Assembly: GCF_046736345.1 (NCBI RefSeq)
Contig: NZ_CP157210.1
Span: forward strand, 992,001 to 1,056,000
Source of the DNA: Hyphococcus formosus
GTDB taxonomy: Bacteria; Pseudomonadota; Alphaproteobacteria; Caulobacterales; Parvularculaceae
DNA: 64,000 nucleotides
Reading direction: 5' to 3'
The notes beneath the pieces are model-generated. The model worked only from the letters and a program-made list of their open reading frames with translations, did no database searches and was not told the origin of the DNA. Both the position numbers and the translations under genes were made by a program. Shown here one piece after another: positions 1 to 7,732 of this stretch (positions are counted from its first letter, which is position 1; the number at the start of each line of letters is the position of its first letter).

Positions 1-2
1 GC

Positions 3-47
3 GACATGTTTGCCCGCGAGGGCCGCTTTAAACGCAAAGATCTATAA
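3..47 (+). CDS. C-terminal end of an unidentified protein (partial)
   Basis: An open frame runs in from the left edge and reads DMFAREGRFKRKDL before a TAA stop. The charged, soluble-looking end resembles a real protein terminus. The other two forward frames also stop within the first 65 bases, so this is only the most protein-like choice. No function can be assigned from 14 residues. Confidence 0.3.
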   Translation, partial: DMFAREGRFKRKDL

Positions 48-76
48 AGAGTTCCAACAATAATTGATTAAATTGA

Positions 77-100
77 TGTCATGACAAGGACGTCATGACA
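77..100. promoter_or_regulatory. Tandem palindromic operator candidate upstream of the EF-hand gene
   Basis: TGTCATGAC (77-85) and GTCATGACA (92-100) form a perfect 9-bp inverted repeat around AAGGAC. Each arm is also a palindrome on its own: TGTCATGACA at 77-86 and GTCATGAC at 92-99. This makes two copies of one site 14 bp apart, as expected for a dimeric regulator binding twice. It lies about 100 bp upstream of the EF-hand start. The regulator is unknown. Confidence 0.45.
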
Positions 101-196
101 CAGGCTTAACTTACATTATTTCGAACAGCTCCTAACTTTATCACTGCACGGCGTATTCACGCTACGTGTTCAGGAAGATAACAAAGGAGCAACCCC

Positions 197-706
197 ATGT
201 TACGATCATCACTGATTAGCGCGTCCGCAATCGCATTGTTAACAACAGCTGCATGCGCGCAGGACACACCAAAGGTTGAAGCCACGAAATTAGATTCCGA
301 AACAAAAATCGTAGATGCATCTCAGGTTGAAACCCGCGATGAGGCCAAATTATTTGCGGAATCTGAATTTGCACAAGCCGACCTAGATGGTGACGGACAA
401 ATCGATAAGTCAGAATTTTTGGCCTATGCATCTGTCCATGCGCCGGTCAATGAACCAGCGCTGACAAATGAGCCTCGCGCCGATCATGCCGCAGAAATTG
501 CAGAAGCGCCCGCACAAGAGAAATCCGCAGAAGAAACCTTTGCGGAAATCAGCAATGGCGATGAAGCGATTTCAGAAACAGAAATGGTTGAAACGCGTGT
601 TGCGCAATTTGATGAAGCTGACGCCAATGATGATGAAAAGCTCGATGAGCAAGAAAGTCAGCAATTTGCGAGCATGACCAAGCCGCCCGCAGTCGATACT
701 CTTTAA
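197..706 (+). CDS. EF-hand domain lipoprotein
   Basis: A 169-residue exported protein. The N-terminus is a signal sequence ending LLTTAAC at about residues 14-20, which fits a lipobox, so it is probably lipid-anchored. One good EF-hand calcium loop is visible at about residues 61-72 (DLDGDGQIDKSE). A second, degenerate loop lies near residues 140-151 (DEADANDDEKLDEQE). The rest is acidic and Ala/Glu-rich, like bacterial calcium-responsive envelope proteins. AAAGGAG sits 8 bases before the ATG and sets the start. It stands alone, between a palindromic operator candidate and a strong terminator. Calcium binding is inferred from the first loop; the physiological role is unknown. Confidence 0.8.
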   Translation: MLRSSLISASAIALLTTAACAQDTPKVEATKLDSETKIVDASQVETRDEAKLFAESEFAQADLDGDGQIDKSEFLAYASVHAPVNEPALTNEPRADHAAEIAEAPAQEKSAEETFAEISNGDEAISETEMVETRVAQFDEADANDDEKLDEQESQQFASMTKPPAVDTL

Positions 707-718
707 TGGATAGGAAAG

Positions 719-753
719 CGGTGCCCGCGCAAAACGCGGGCACCGTTATTTTT
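719..753. terminator. Rho-independent terminator after the EF-hand gene
   Basis: An 11-bp perfect stem, CGGTGCCCGCG (719-729) with CGCGGGCACCG (735-745), a CAAAA loop, then TTATTTTT. It ends the plus-strand EF-hand transcript and abuts the stop codon of the minus-strand TonB receptor, so it may work in both directions. Confidence 0.85.
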
Positions 754-2971
754 AAAATTCCCCGCGAAGGGTCACTTTGAAATTGCGGCCTGGTAACGAC
801 GCAACGTCTTTCAGGAACGAAGTATGCAAACGCGCTTCTTCGTCAGTAAGGTTGTCGGCACGGAACTGAACGGAAAGGCCGTGACCTTTCCCGCCCGGAC
901 GCCAGGTCATCGCTAGATTTACGAGCGCATAACCATCAGTCGGAAGCTCTTCCACGGAAATCTTGTCTTGCTTGGCAGCGAGTTCGACTTCGCCACGAAG
1001 ATCCACATAAGAAGAGTTTGCTTCGATACCGAGAATTGAACGCAATGGCGGAATGCGCGGAACGTTTCCGCCATTGTCTTTGAATTTAGCGCGGACGTAA
1101 TCAACCTGTGCTGATGATGAAACATCGAAACCGCCGACCGTAAAGAGATCCGCTTCAATCTGTGTTTCGAACCCTTTGAAGACCGCATCCCGGGCATTGA
1201 ATTCAAAGACAGGGAGTTCGTCTTCTTCTTCGCCAGTCGCAATAAGAGCAACGAAGTCATCATAGCTTGTATAGAAACCGTTTACAGTGACCGACAATGG
1301 GCCAAGTTCACCGTGAACAGTCGATTCGATGCCCGTCGCGGTTTCAATACCAAGATCCGGATCACCGACCTCATACGCATTTGTCGCAAGGTGCGGGCCG
1401 TCTGAGAACAGTTCCTCTGGTGCCGGTGCACGCTCCGTACGAAGACCATTTACGCCTATGAAAAGGTTTTCGTTTGGCTCGAAGCCGATACCTGCAGATA
1501 CACTAAATGCGTCAAAGGTTCGTTTCAGTGCAATGGATTCGGCCTCAGTTGAGGTATGTTCATAACGGCCGGCCACCTGAACATGGACCGGGCCATTTTC
1601 ATATTCACGCACGGTGAATACGCCGAACTGATTTGTTACGTTTGGCGGCGTGAATGCCTCTGCGCCAATCGCTTCGAAATCACGGTGCTTGTACTGGAAG
1701 CCCGTCGCGCCGCGGAAATTACCGAAGCGTTTTTCAAGGAATTCAACGCGAGCCTGATAGCCCGTATTGTTGAACTCGGTTCCGACTTCATCACCTTCGA
1801 GTTCGCGGTGAACATAGTCGGCATAGCCAAACCGGACCTTCGTTGTATCGATGAAGAAGAATGGCTTGTTTAACTCGCCCCGAACATCGAAACGTTTTTG
1901 CTCAAGTGCGATGCGCACGTCCTCTTCACCATGCGCATGTTCATCATCATGATCCTCGTCGTGATCTTCATCATGATCGTCGTCATCGTGATCATCATGT
2001 TCGTCTTCTTCATGTTCTTCTTCATGGTGATGATGGCCGCCACCAGGGATGCCGTAATTCGATTTGGTGGTTTTGCCAGAAATACCGAAGAAACCATCTT
2101 CGAAAATCAAGGAAGCACCGATTGAACCGCCTTTGGTCACCATGTCGGAATTATCGACAAAGCCAAACGCTTCTTCCTCTTCGTGCTCATGGTCATGATG
2201 CGCTTCATCGTCGTGATCATCATGATCGTCATGGTCATCGTCATCATGATCATCGTGCTCTTCTTCCTCTAGAGCACGAAGCGCTTCGGATTCAGCAAAA
2301 CCAGGAATCTCGTAATCATCGGTTTTCCGATAGAAACCGTCGCCGTGGAAGACCAAGGCAGTGTCCCCGAACTTCCCGAGGAGAACATCAAAACCGCCAG
2401 CGGCCTCGATGGAATCATTCACCGTTCCATAGCTTGTGCGGAGCGCACCATCGATACCTTCTTCCGGCACTTCGCTAGGAATACGGCCATCGAATACGTT
2501 GACGACACCGCCAGCAGCCGAACTTCCGAAGAAGAGTGCCGCCGCGCCGCGTACAATTTCGATACGTTCGGCGGTCGCAGGTTCTACTGCTACCGCGTGG
2601 TCGTCACTAACGGTCGATGCGTCGATAGAACCGATACCCGCATCAAGAACGCTGACCCGGTCACCACCAAGCCCACGAATGATTGGGCGGCTGGCAGCCG
2701 GCCCAAAGAATGTCGATGAAACACCAGGCTCCTGACGGATTAATTCGCCAATAGAGGCCTCGCCCCGTGTGGCTAAATCCGCTTCGGTCAGAACAGAAGC
2801 CGCAATAATTGACTCATGTTCTGGATGAGCAATCGGAGATCCCGTTACGATGATTTCATCGTCTTCGTGACCATGGTCATTCGATAGGTCTTGTGCACGC
2901 CCACCGGCATTCACAAATAAAGTCGTGCACGCAGAAAGGCATGCGGTTGTCATAAATAGATTTCGCTTCAC
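752..2971 (-). CDS. TonB-dependent receptor with His/Asp-rich metal loops (ZnuD-like)
   Basis: An outer-membrane TonB-dependent receptor of about 739 residues. A GTG at 2971 is preferred: it is preceded by a GGGAG ribosome site and opens a normal signal peptide ending GGRAQ. The longer frame to 3076 adds 35 residues that do not look like a leader. DEIIVTG near the mature N-terminus is a TonB-box candidate. A plug domain follows (GELIRQEPGV, RPIIRGLGGDRV, IEIVRGAAALFFGS), then a barrel ending in phenylalanine (LRGEF). Two extraordinary tracts of His, Asp and Glu occupy about residues 235-268 and 312-351, in predicted surface loops. Such loops are known in zinc receptors of the ZnuD type. A small membrane gene and a Zur-like box lie upstream, so zinc uptake is the best inference; nickel or copper cannot be excluded. 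Confidence 0.87.
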   Translation of the reverse strand: MKRNLFMTTACLSACTTLFVNAGGRAQDLSNDHGHEDDEIIVTGSPIAHPEHESIIAASVLTEADLATRGEASIGELIRQEPGVSSTFFGPAASRPIIRGLGGDRVSVLDAGIGSIDASTVSDDHAVAVEPATAERIEIVRGAAALFFGSSAAGGVVNVFDGRIPSEVPEEGIDGALRTSYGTVNDSIEAAGGFDVLLGKFGDTALVFHGDGFYRKTDDYEIPGFAESEALRALEEEEHDDHDDDDHDDHDDHDDEAHHDHEHEEEEAFGFVDNSDMVTKGGSIGASLIFEDGFFGISGKTTKSNYGIPGGGHHHHEEEHEEDEHDDHDDDDHDEDHDEDHDDEHAHGEEDVRIALEQKRFDVRGELNKPFFFIDTTKVRFGYADYVHRELEGDEVGTEFNNTGYQARVEFLEKRFGNFRGATGFQYKHRDFEAIGAEAFTPPNVTNQFGVFTVREYENGPVHVQVAGRYEHTSTEAESIALKRTFDAFSVSAGIGFEPNENLFIGVNGLRTERAPAPEELFSDGPHLATNAYEVGDPDLGIETATGIESTVHGELGPLSVTVNGFYTSYDDFVALIATGEEEDELPVFEFNARDAVFKGFETQIEADLFTVGGFDVSSSAQVDYVRAKFKDNGGNVPRIPPLRSILGIEANSSYVDLRGEVELAAKQDKISVEELPTDGYALVNLAMTWRPGGKGHGLSVQFRADNLTDEEARLHTSFLKDVASLPGRNFKVTLRGEF

Positions 2972-3041
2972 AGCATTAACTCCCAAATAGCCGCACGCAG
3001 CCAAATGCGTCGGCGCAACAATCACAGAAATGAGTGGATTG

Positions 3042-3356
3042 TTATTTGGAAGGCGGTCCGCGAGGGCGCGCAGCACGGATTGCGACTAACGCGCGTTCTG
3101 TCTGAGTAATTTGATCAGCTGCGCGCCAAACGGTAAACGCCACAAAAAGCACGAATGCAGAAGCTGGCACGGCTTTATCGTCACCCGATTTAACCAATGT
3201 CAGAACACAAGCCTGGCCATCATGCTGGTGGGGCCGGTCACCATATTTAGAGCTGTGAGCCGCTGACAGAAGTTGTGACAACAGAAACGCGGAGACCACT
3301 GCGATAAGCATGGCAGTCCACCGAGTTGGCCCCATTGTCGACGGTCGAAGCGTCAT
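3042..3356 (-). CDS. Small His-containing membrane protein, partner of the metal receptor
   Basis: A 104-residue protein with two hydrophobic segments (about 14-32 and 64-80). The stretch between them contains H-x8-H-x-H-x4-C, which could bind a metal. The C-terminal tail is basic. The family is not recognised; its size and the His/Cys segment recall small proteins found beside metal receptors, but this is only a resemblance. It lies 70 bp upstream of the TonB receptor on the same strand and directly downstream of a Zur-like box, so the two genes probably form a zinc-responsive operon. Confidence 0.6.
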   Translation of the reverse strand: MTLRPSTMGPTRWTAMLIAVVSAFLLSQLLSAAHSSKYGDRPHQHDGQACVLTLVKSGDDKAVPASAFVLFVAFTVWRAADQITQTERALVAIRAARPRGPPSK

Positions 3357-3392
3357 CTTCTATCCCTAAGCGATAAGGCGTACCCCTAGCGC

Positions 3393-3415
3393 GAATTGTT
3401 ATAATCTCACAACCC
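3393..3415 (-). promoter_or_regulatory. Zur-like box upstream of the TonB-receptor operon
   Basis: The core GTTATAATCTCAC (3398-3410) matches the known enterobacterial Zur core GTTATANTATAAC at 11 of 13 positions (N counted as a match), and flanking bases keep part of the wider dyad (TTGT...ACAA). It lies about 40 bp upstream of the small membrane protein start and downstream of the yacG stop. Zur is the zinc-responsive repressor; its gene is not in the window. Confidence 0.5.
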
Positions 3416-3436
3416 AAAATAGTTGTCTAGGATGGA

Positions 3437-3628
3437 TTAAATGCGATCATCCTCATTAATGCCTTCGCTATCGTCATCTTGTGCGGGTATCGCATAGCTG
3501 CCATTCAGCCACCGATGGAGATCGACGTCGGCGCAGCGTTTCGAGCAAAATGGCAGATATTCCTGCACCGTTGCCTGATTGCATATCGGGCATTTTCCAC
3601 CCGAATTGTCATTACTGGCTACAGTCAA
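3437..3628 (-). CDS. yacG: DNA gyrase inhibitor YacG
   Basis: A 63-residue zinc-finger protein. The YacG signature is complete: CPIC at residues 13-16, then PFCSKRC and the conserved DLHRWLNGSYAIP block. YacG of E. coli binds zinc through four cysteines and inhibits gyrase by binding GyrB. The start overlaps the end of the RNase E/G gene by 17 bases, so translation is likely coupled, as in the conserved alphaproteobacterial order maf-RNase E/G-yacG. The tail is acidic (DDDSEGINEDD). Confidence 0.9.
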   Translation of the reverse strand: MTVASNDNSGGKCPICNQATVQEYLPFCSKRCADVDLHRWLNGSYAIPAQDDDSEGINEDDRI

Positions 3629-4781
3629 ATGCCCGCTCCTTCAGTGCTGGGTTCTCGGAGATTTCGAAACGAGCGCCATAGCGCGCCTCCAGCCGGGATG
3701 TCCAGACCGGCTTCTCGGCCAAATATTTTGCAATTGCTGCGCCTACCCCAAGATCCACGGTGTTACTCGTATTTTCTTTGAGTGCACTCTCTAGCGCCCA
3801 TATCGCCATTTTTGCCGCGGTTTCAACCGTGAACACCCGCCCGGAAACCGGCTCACCACCGGAAAATTCGGTGAGTTGATCGAGCAAACTCAAGCCCCGC
3901 CGAGGGAGTAAAAAGCTATAGAGGCCCGATCTGGAAAAGCTCGGCGATTTCAGCCCGCTGACGCCTTTCGAACGCTCCGAAAGATGGGATGAAAATTTGG
4001 CTCTCGCTTTTGCGCTGGTGATCGAAGGAAAATCCACAACGACATGACCGCTAATATTCCGAATGCTGATTTGTCGGAAAAGCTCATCCGCCGCAGCGTA
4101 GGCCACGCGCTCTCGTAACCTCGCCGATGATGCGGCAATCATTGCTCCGGTATCAACATCGATTGAAGTAAGCGCCTGCGCTTCGTCAATTATAATTGCA
4201 CCGCGGTTATTCAGTTCGACTTTCCGCTCCAACGCGCGTTCAAATTCTTGCGTCAATTCGTAAGCTTCAAACAAGCTTGTGGGCTTGCTGAAATGATCGA
4301 TGTTTTTCAGGCCCGCTTTGATCAACACCTGAACCGCATCGCCATCATCTATTGTAATGCAGTCAAAATCAGCACCTAAAGCATCGAATGGCTCAATCGC
4401 GGCATCCTTGATCGGTTCTGACCTACCGATCGTTTTTTGGTCGCTACACGGATCGATGAAAATCAGTTCTGCGCCTTTTTCCTGTCGCGGCGGCGTTTTT
4501 ACTTCTATTTCAATAAAAGCACCTTCGACACACGCATCTTTGAATTTAGGTTTTATGGATAAGAAACCGGATTGCTTATCGTTCAAGGCAATAAATGCAG
4601 CATTCAAGCTATTATCGATGCGGGAAATTTTTCCGATGAAGCGCCGCCCTTCTCGCGGTTCAATGTCTACGGCTTCATCACCGCGAGCAGGGCCAAACCA
4701 AAATTGAGAAACCTGATCATCCTGTAATAATGCTGCGCGCGTTTGCGCTACACCACATTCAATAATCAGATGACTGCTCAC
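3612..4781 (-). CDS. Short ribonuclease E/G family protein
   Basis: A 389-residue member of the RNase E/G family, which cleaves single-stranded AU-rich RNA and matures rRNA. An S1-like region lies near residues 45-95 (GRRFIGKISRIDNSLNAAFI). The catalytic core is visible: SIDVDTG at 207-212 and HVVVDFPSI at 246-254. Family metal ligands correspond to D208 and D250, but the usual Asn (N305 of E. coli RNase E) is Asp (D210). The CPxCxG zinc-link motif and the large C-terminal scaffold are absent, so this is a minimal, G-like form. The start overlaps maf by 4 bases. It could retain only part of the family's activity. Confidence 0.8.
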   Translation of the reverse strand: MSSHLIIECGVAQTRAALLQDDQVSQFWFGPARGDEAVDIEPREGRRFIGKISRIDNSLNAAFIALNDKQSGFLSIKPKFKDACVEGAFIEIEVKTPPRQEKGAELIFIDPCSDQKTIGRSEPIKDAAIEPFDALGADFDCITIDDGDAVQVLIKAGLKNIDHFSKPTSLFEAYELTQEFERALERKVELNNRGAIIIDEAQALTSIDVDTGAMIAASSARLRERVAYAAADELFRQISIRNISGHVVVDFPSITSAKARAKFSSHLSERSKGVSGLKSPSFSRSGLYSFLLPRRGLSLLDQLTEFSGGEPVSGRVFTVETAAKMAIWALESALKENTSNTVDLGVGAAIAKYLAEKPVWTSRLEARYGARFEISENPALKERAFDCSQ

Positions 4782-5356
4782 TTCTTGTACCCGGCACCGT
4801 CAAGGAGGTTAGCTGTCTCAAAAAGCGGTAAACCAACGACGTTTGAATGGGAGCCTGTGATCATGACTATATGTTTGGAGAATAACCCTTGAATGGCATA
4901 GCCGCCGGCCTTGCCATCCCATTCTCCGCATTCAATATATTCATCGATCGCCTGTTGATCGAGAACACGAACTTTGACGCGCGTCTCGACTGCTCGGCTG
5001 AGAACACGACCATCGGGCGTCACCAATGCAACGCCGCTATAAACCCGGTGAGATCTGCCAGACAACAACGTTAAACATTCACGCGCCGTGTTTTCGTCTT
5101 CTGATTTTGGTAAAATTCGCCGCCCACAGGCAACAGCCGTATCTGACCCCAGCACAAAAGCTGGCGCATTGTCTTGCGCAACTTTCTCGGCTTTTTCGCG
5201 GGCAAGTCGCTCGACATAATGATATGCGCGTTCGCCAGGCTGTTCCGTTTCGTCAATATCGGCCGGAATGATTTTGTCTGGCGTGACGCCAATCTGCGCC
5301 AATAGCGCCTTGCGCCGCGGGCTGGCGCTAGCAAGGATTAATGGCGATTTTGGCAT
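4778..5356 (-). CDS. maf: Maf-family nucleoside triphosphate pyrophosphatase
   Basis: A 192-residue Maf protein that hydrolyses non-canonical or excess NTPs to NMP and pyrophosphate. Signature SASPRRKALL is at residues 10-19, followed by ADIDET, GSDTAV and the GKAGGYAIQG block. Presence of the last fits the dTTP/UTP pyrophosphatase branch (YhdE type). It is 13 bp downstream of infA and overlaps the RNase E/G start by 4 bases, all in one minus-strand unit. Confidence 0.9.
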   Translation of the reverse strand: MPKSPLILASASPRRKALLAQIGVTPDKIIPADIDETEQPGERAYHYVERLAREKAEKVAQDNAPAFVLGSDTAVACGRRILPKSEDENTARECLTLLSGRSHRVYSGVALVTPDGRVLSRAVETRVKVRVLDQQAIDEYIECGEWDGKAGGYAIQGLFSKHIVMITGSHSNVVGLPLFETANLLDGAGYKK

Positions 5357-5369
5357 TGCGGAGATCGGT

Positions 5370-5588
5370 TTACTTAAAGCGATAGGAAATACGGCCTTTT
5401 GTCAGGTCGTATGGTGTCATTTCCACCAGAACCTTATCGCCAACGAGAACCCGAATACGGTTCTTGCGCATTTTCCCGGCGGTATGCGCGATAATCATAT
5501 GATCATTTTCGAGTTTTACCCGGAATGTCGCATTCGGGAGGAGTTCTTCAACAACCCCTTCAAACTCTAGCAATTCTTCCTTTGCCAT
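5370..5588 (-). CDS. infA: Translation initiation factor IF-1
   Basis: A 72-residue S1-fold (OB) protein, full family length. MAKEELLEFEGVVEELLPNA is the typical alphaproteobacterial N-terminus, followed by the conserved HTAGKMRKNRIRVLVGDKV and TPYDLTKGRI. IF-1 binds the ribosomal A site with IF-2 and IF-3 during initiation. The 84-bp gap upstream contains short inverted repeats (GGTGG..CCACC near 5617-5631; GGAACC-TT-GGTTCC at 5645-5658) that may form leader structure. Confidence 0.97.
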   Translation of the reverse strand: MAKEELLEFEGVVEELLPNATFRVKLENDHMIIAHTAGKMRKNRIRVLVGDKVLVEMTPYDLTKGRISYRFK

Positions 5589-5672
5589 AGGCGTCTCAAC
5601 CTTGATAATCCCCTAGCGGTGGTTCACCCACCCTGAATCCGCGCGGAACCTTGGTTCCTAAGGCCACGAAAA

Positions 5673-6098
5673 TCAAGACTTTTCCTTGATATCAGCGAAC
5701 CTGCGCTCAATCTTTTCCTTTAGTGTGTCCCTTACTCTCTTATAGGACGCGACGATGGCGTCCCGTCCCCCGCGTTCTTCGGAGGGATTTTCGATATCCC
5801 AGAACTCGATTGCCGCCCGAGGCAACTTTCGGCGCGCTTCTACCGCAGCTTCCGGGGTCAGTGCGATGACGACGTCAAAGCTCTCCAGATCGACGTCATT
5901 CAGCGTTTTCGGCTCGTGATCATGCATCGCGACGCCCAATTCATTCATGACAATTTCAACGAATGGATCGAGCCCGCCTTCGTAAATTCCCGCTGAATCA
6001 ACGCGCAGCGAATTTCCGGCTTTGAGGCGCAGCAATGCGGCCGCCATAGGCGAACGCACGGAATTCATATTACATGCAAAAAGCACATTGCTTGTCAT
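5673..6098 (-). CDS. Low-molecular-weight protein tyrosine phosphatase / arsenate reductase-like
   Basis: A 141-residue protein with the LMW-PTP loop C9-x5-R15 (CNMNSVRS), the phosphate-binding P-loop of the family. The conserved acidic region is less obvious: DIENPSEE near residue 100 is the likely general-acid loop. Its neighbours UPF0262, hisD and infA are its usual partners in alphaproteobacteria, where it is annotated either as phosphatase or arsenate reductase. No arsenic genes are nearby, so a phosphatase role is more likely. Its start lies 7 bp after the UPF0262 stop, implying co-transcription. Confidence 0.85.
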   Translation of the reverse strand: MTSNVLFACNMNSVRSPMAAALLRLKAGNSLRVDSAGIYEGGLDPFVEIVMNELGVAMHDHEPKTLNDVDLESFDVVIALTPEAAVEARRKLPRAAIEFWDIENPSEERGGRDAIVASYKRVRDTLKEKIERRFADIKEKS

Positions 6099-6105
6099 TT
6101 GGTTC

Positions 6106-6594
6106 TCACCGCATATGGAAACTGCATATCAGCGTAAATAATCGCCGTGCAGTGTTTTCATCTAATTCAATCTTATCTTTGAGGCGTTCTTGTAATATCT
6201 CGGAACCCTCATTGTGCATGCCGCGCCGCGCCATATCGATTGTCTCAATCTGCGCTGGTGCTGCCGTGCGGATGGCGTCGTAGTAACTCTCACACAACAT
6301 GAAATAGTCTTTGATGATGCGCCGAAACGGCGTCATCGACAGATGAACTTGGCCGAGCGCCTGTCCGCCCGCCATGCGAACATCGAAAACCAACCGGCGC
6401 TCTATATTCGACAAATACAGTTCAAATGGACCGCTCTCGGCACCAACGGGATGAAAATAGTTTTCCTCAAGCAGATCATAAACGGCGACTTTCCGCTCAT
6501 GCTCGATATCGGCTGTCGCGGGCGCGAGGGAGCGTTCGTCAAGCTCAATCTTGACGATATATAGCTTCGCTTGGTTTTTCTCGTCGCCAGTCAT
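6106..6594 (-). CDS. UPF0262 family protein
   Basis: A conserved alphaproteobacterial protein of unknown function, about 162 residues. Recognisable blocks are EHERKVAVYDLLEEN, FHPV, GPFELYLSNIERRLVFD and SPFR-like MTPFRRIIKDYFMLCESYY. The ATG at 6594 follows GGAGCGGGG and fits better than the upstream ATG at 6615. In relatives it sits directly after hisD; here three opposite-strand genes separate the two. The 145 bp upstream is a divergent promoter region shared with the DUF481 gene. Confidence 0.85.
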   Translation of the reverse strand: MTGDEKNQAKLYIVKIELDERSLAPATADIEHERKVAVYDLLEENYFHPVGAESGPFELYLSNIERRLVFDVRMAGGQALGQVHLSMTPFRRIIKDYFMLCESYYDAIRTAAPAQIETIDMARRGMHNEGSEILQERLKDKIELDENTARRLFTLICSFHMR

Positions 6595-6739
6595 CCCCGC
6601 TCCGACTCGGTTCATGATCTTTATTAACCGGCTGCGCCTTGCCAGTCACGTAGCCATTCGTCAACTTGCGTTATAAAGAAAAGCGTGCGACTTCCTTAGC
6701 CACTAATACTTACAGTTTAAGAGTAACGAGCCTGTCCCG

Positions 6740-7696
6740 ATGCCCAAGCTTATGCCTGCGCTTTATGCGGTCCCTTTGTTTTTAGTTTCAACCGCTCAAG
6801 CGCAAGAAAGCCCGGCCATCCCTGATATCGCTCAGGCACTGCTCGACGAGGCCTATAAGACCGAATCGCCAGAAGAGATCGCCGCTGTAGCAAACGCGGT
6901 TAAGGCGGTTTTTCCCGATTATGCGGATCAAATCGTTGCACAAACCAGCGAAAAAATCGCCGCTTTCACGCCGCCTGAACCGCCAAAACAAAAAAAGCAG
7001 CCGAAAAAGACCCTCGCCGCCAAGCCAAAACCCTCTGCTGGGCTATTCGCGCTCGAGCCTTGGACCGGTAAAGCACAGGCCTCTGGACAGCTATCAACGG
7101 GGAATTCGGAAAATGCGAGCATCGGCATTTTGGTCGATGCAAAGCGTAGTACCCAGCGCCTGACCCATAATTTCAAGGGTTATATCGACCTTGGGGAATC
7201 GAATGGCGTAACCAACCAAAAACGTTGGGGCGGCTCATATCAGCTAGACGTCAATGTCAGCGACCGCAGTTATGCCTATGGCCGTGTATCTTTCGACGAA
7301 GACCAGTTCACGGGCTTTGATTACCGGATGTTTGGCGGTCTCGGTCTTGGTTATTACTTCAAACAGGCCAATGAATTCACCTGGAAGGTCGAGGGCGGTC
7401 CGGGTTATCGATACTCGCCAATCGCGGACAGTAAGGAAATCGACCAATCTTTCGCGCTTTATGCGTCGAATGAGTTTATTTGGCTGATCCGCGAAGGGGT
7501 GAAATTCGAACAAGATGTCACCGTAACCTGGACAGAACCTACAACGACGATTGAATCCGTATCTTCTCTAACCACCAAGATTTGGGGCGATATTTCGACA
7601 GGGTTATCCTTTGAATACCGCTATGAGACCGATCCACCGGAAGATAGCGAAAATACCGATACAATCGCTAAGGCATCACTTATCTACGGGTTCTAG
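6740..7696 (+). CDS. DUF481 outer-membrane beta-barrel protein
   Basis: A 318-residue exported protein with a signal peptide ending AQAQ (about residue 21). A helical, Lys/Pro-rich spacer (about 30-100) is followed by a DUF481 barrel: alternating strands such as GKAQASGQLSTGNSENASI, YAYGRVSFDEDQFTGFDYRM and GLGLGYYF. It ends in a phenylalanine (SLIYGF), the classic outer-membrane insertion signal. DUF481 proteins (YdiY type) are often salt-induced, but their function is unknown. The stop codon is followed at once by the TrhO reading frame, so the two are probably co-transcribed. Confidence 0.85.
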   Translation: MPKLMPALYAVPLFLVSTAQAQESPAIPDIAQALLDEAYKTESPEEIAAVANAVKAVFPDYADQIVAQTSEKIAAFTPPEPPKQKKQPKKTLAAKPKPSAGLFALEPWTGKAQASGQLSTGNSENASIGILVDAKRSTQRLTHNFKGYIDLGESNGVTNQKRWGGSYQLDVNVSDRSYAYGRVSFDEDQFTGFDYRMFGGLGLGYYFKQANEFTWKVEGGPGYRYSPIADSKEIDQSFALYASNEFIWLIREGVKFEQDVTVTWTEPTTTIESVSSLTTKIWGDISTGLSFEYRYETDPPEDSENTDTIAKASLIYGF

Positions 7697-7732
7697 TTGA
7701 GCCTGAGCGCTTGCTCGCGTATGACGCCCCCC

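Noticed and set aside
1861..2478. A 205-residue plus-strand frame with many His and Arg residues
   Set aside because: It is the shadow of the receptor's His/Asp tracts; the repeats give low-complexity translation in every frame.
2972..3076. The longer N-terminus of the TonB receptor
   Set aside because: The extra 35 residues do not form a leader; a GTG with a ribosome site and signal peptide lies inside.
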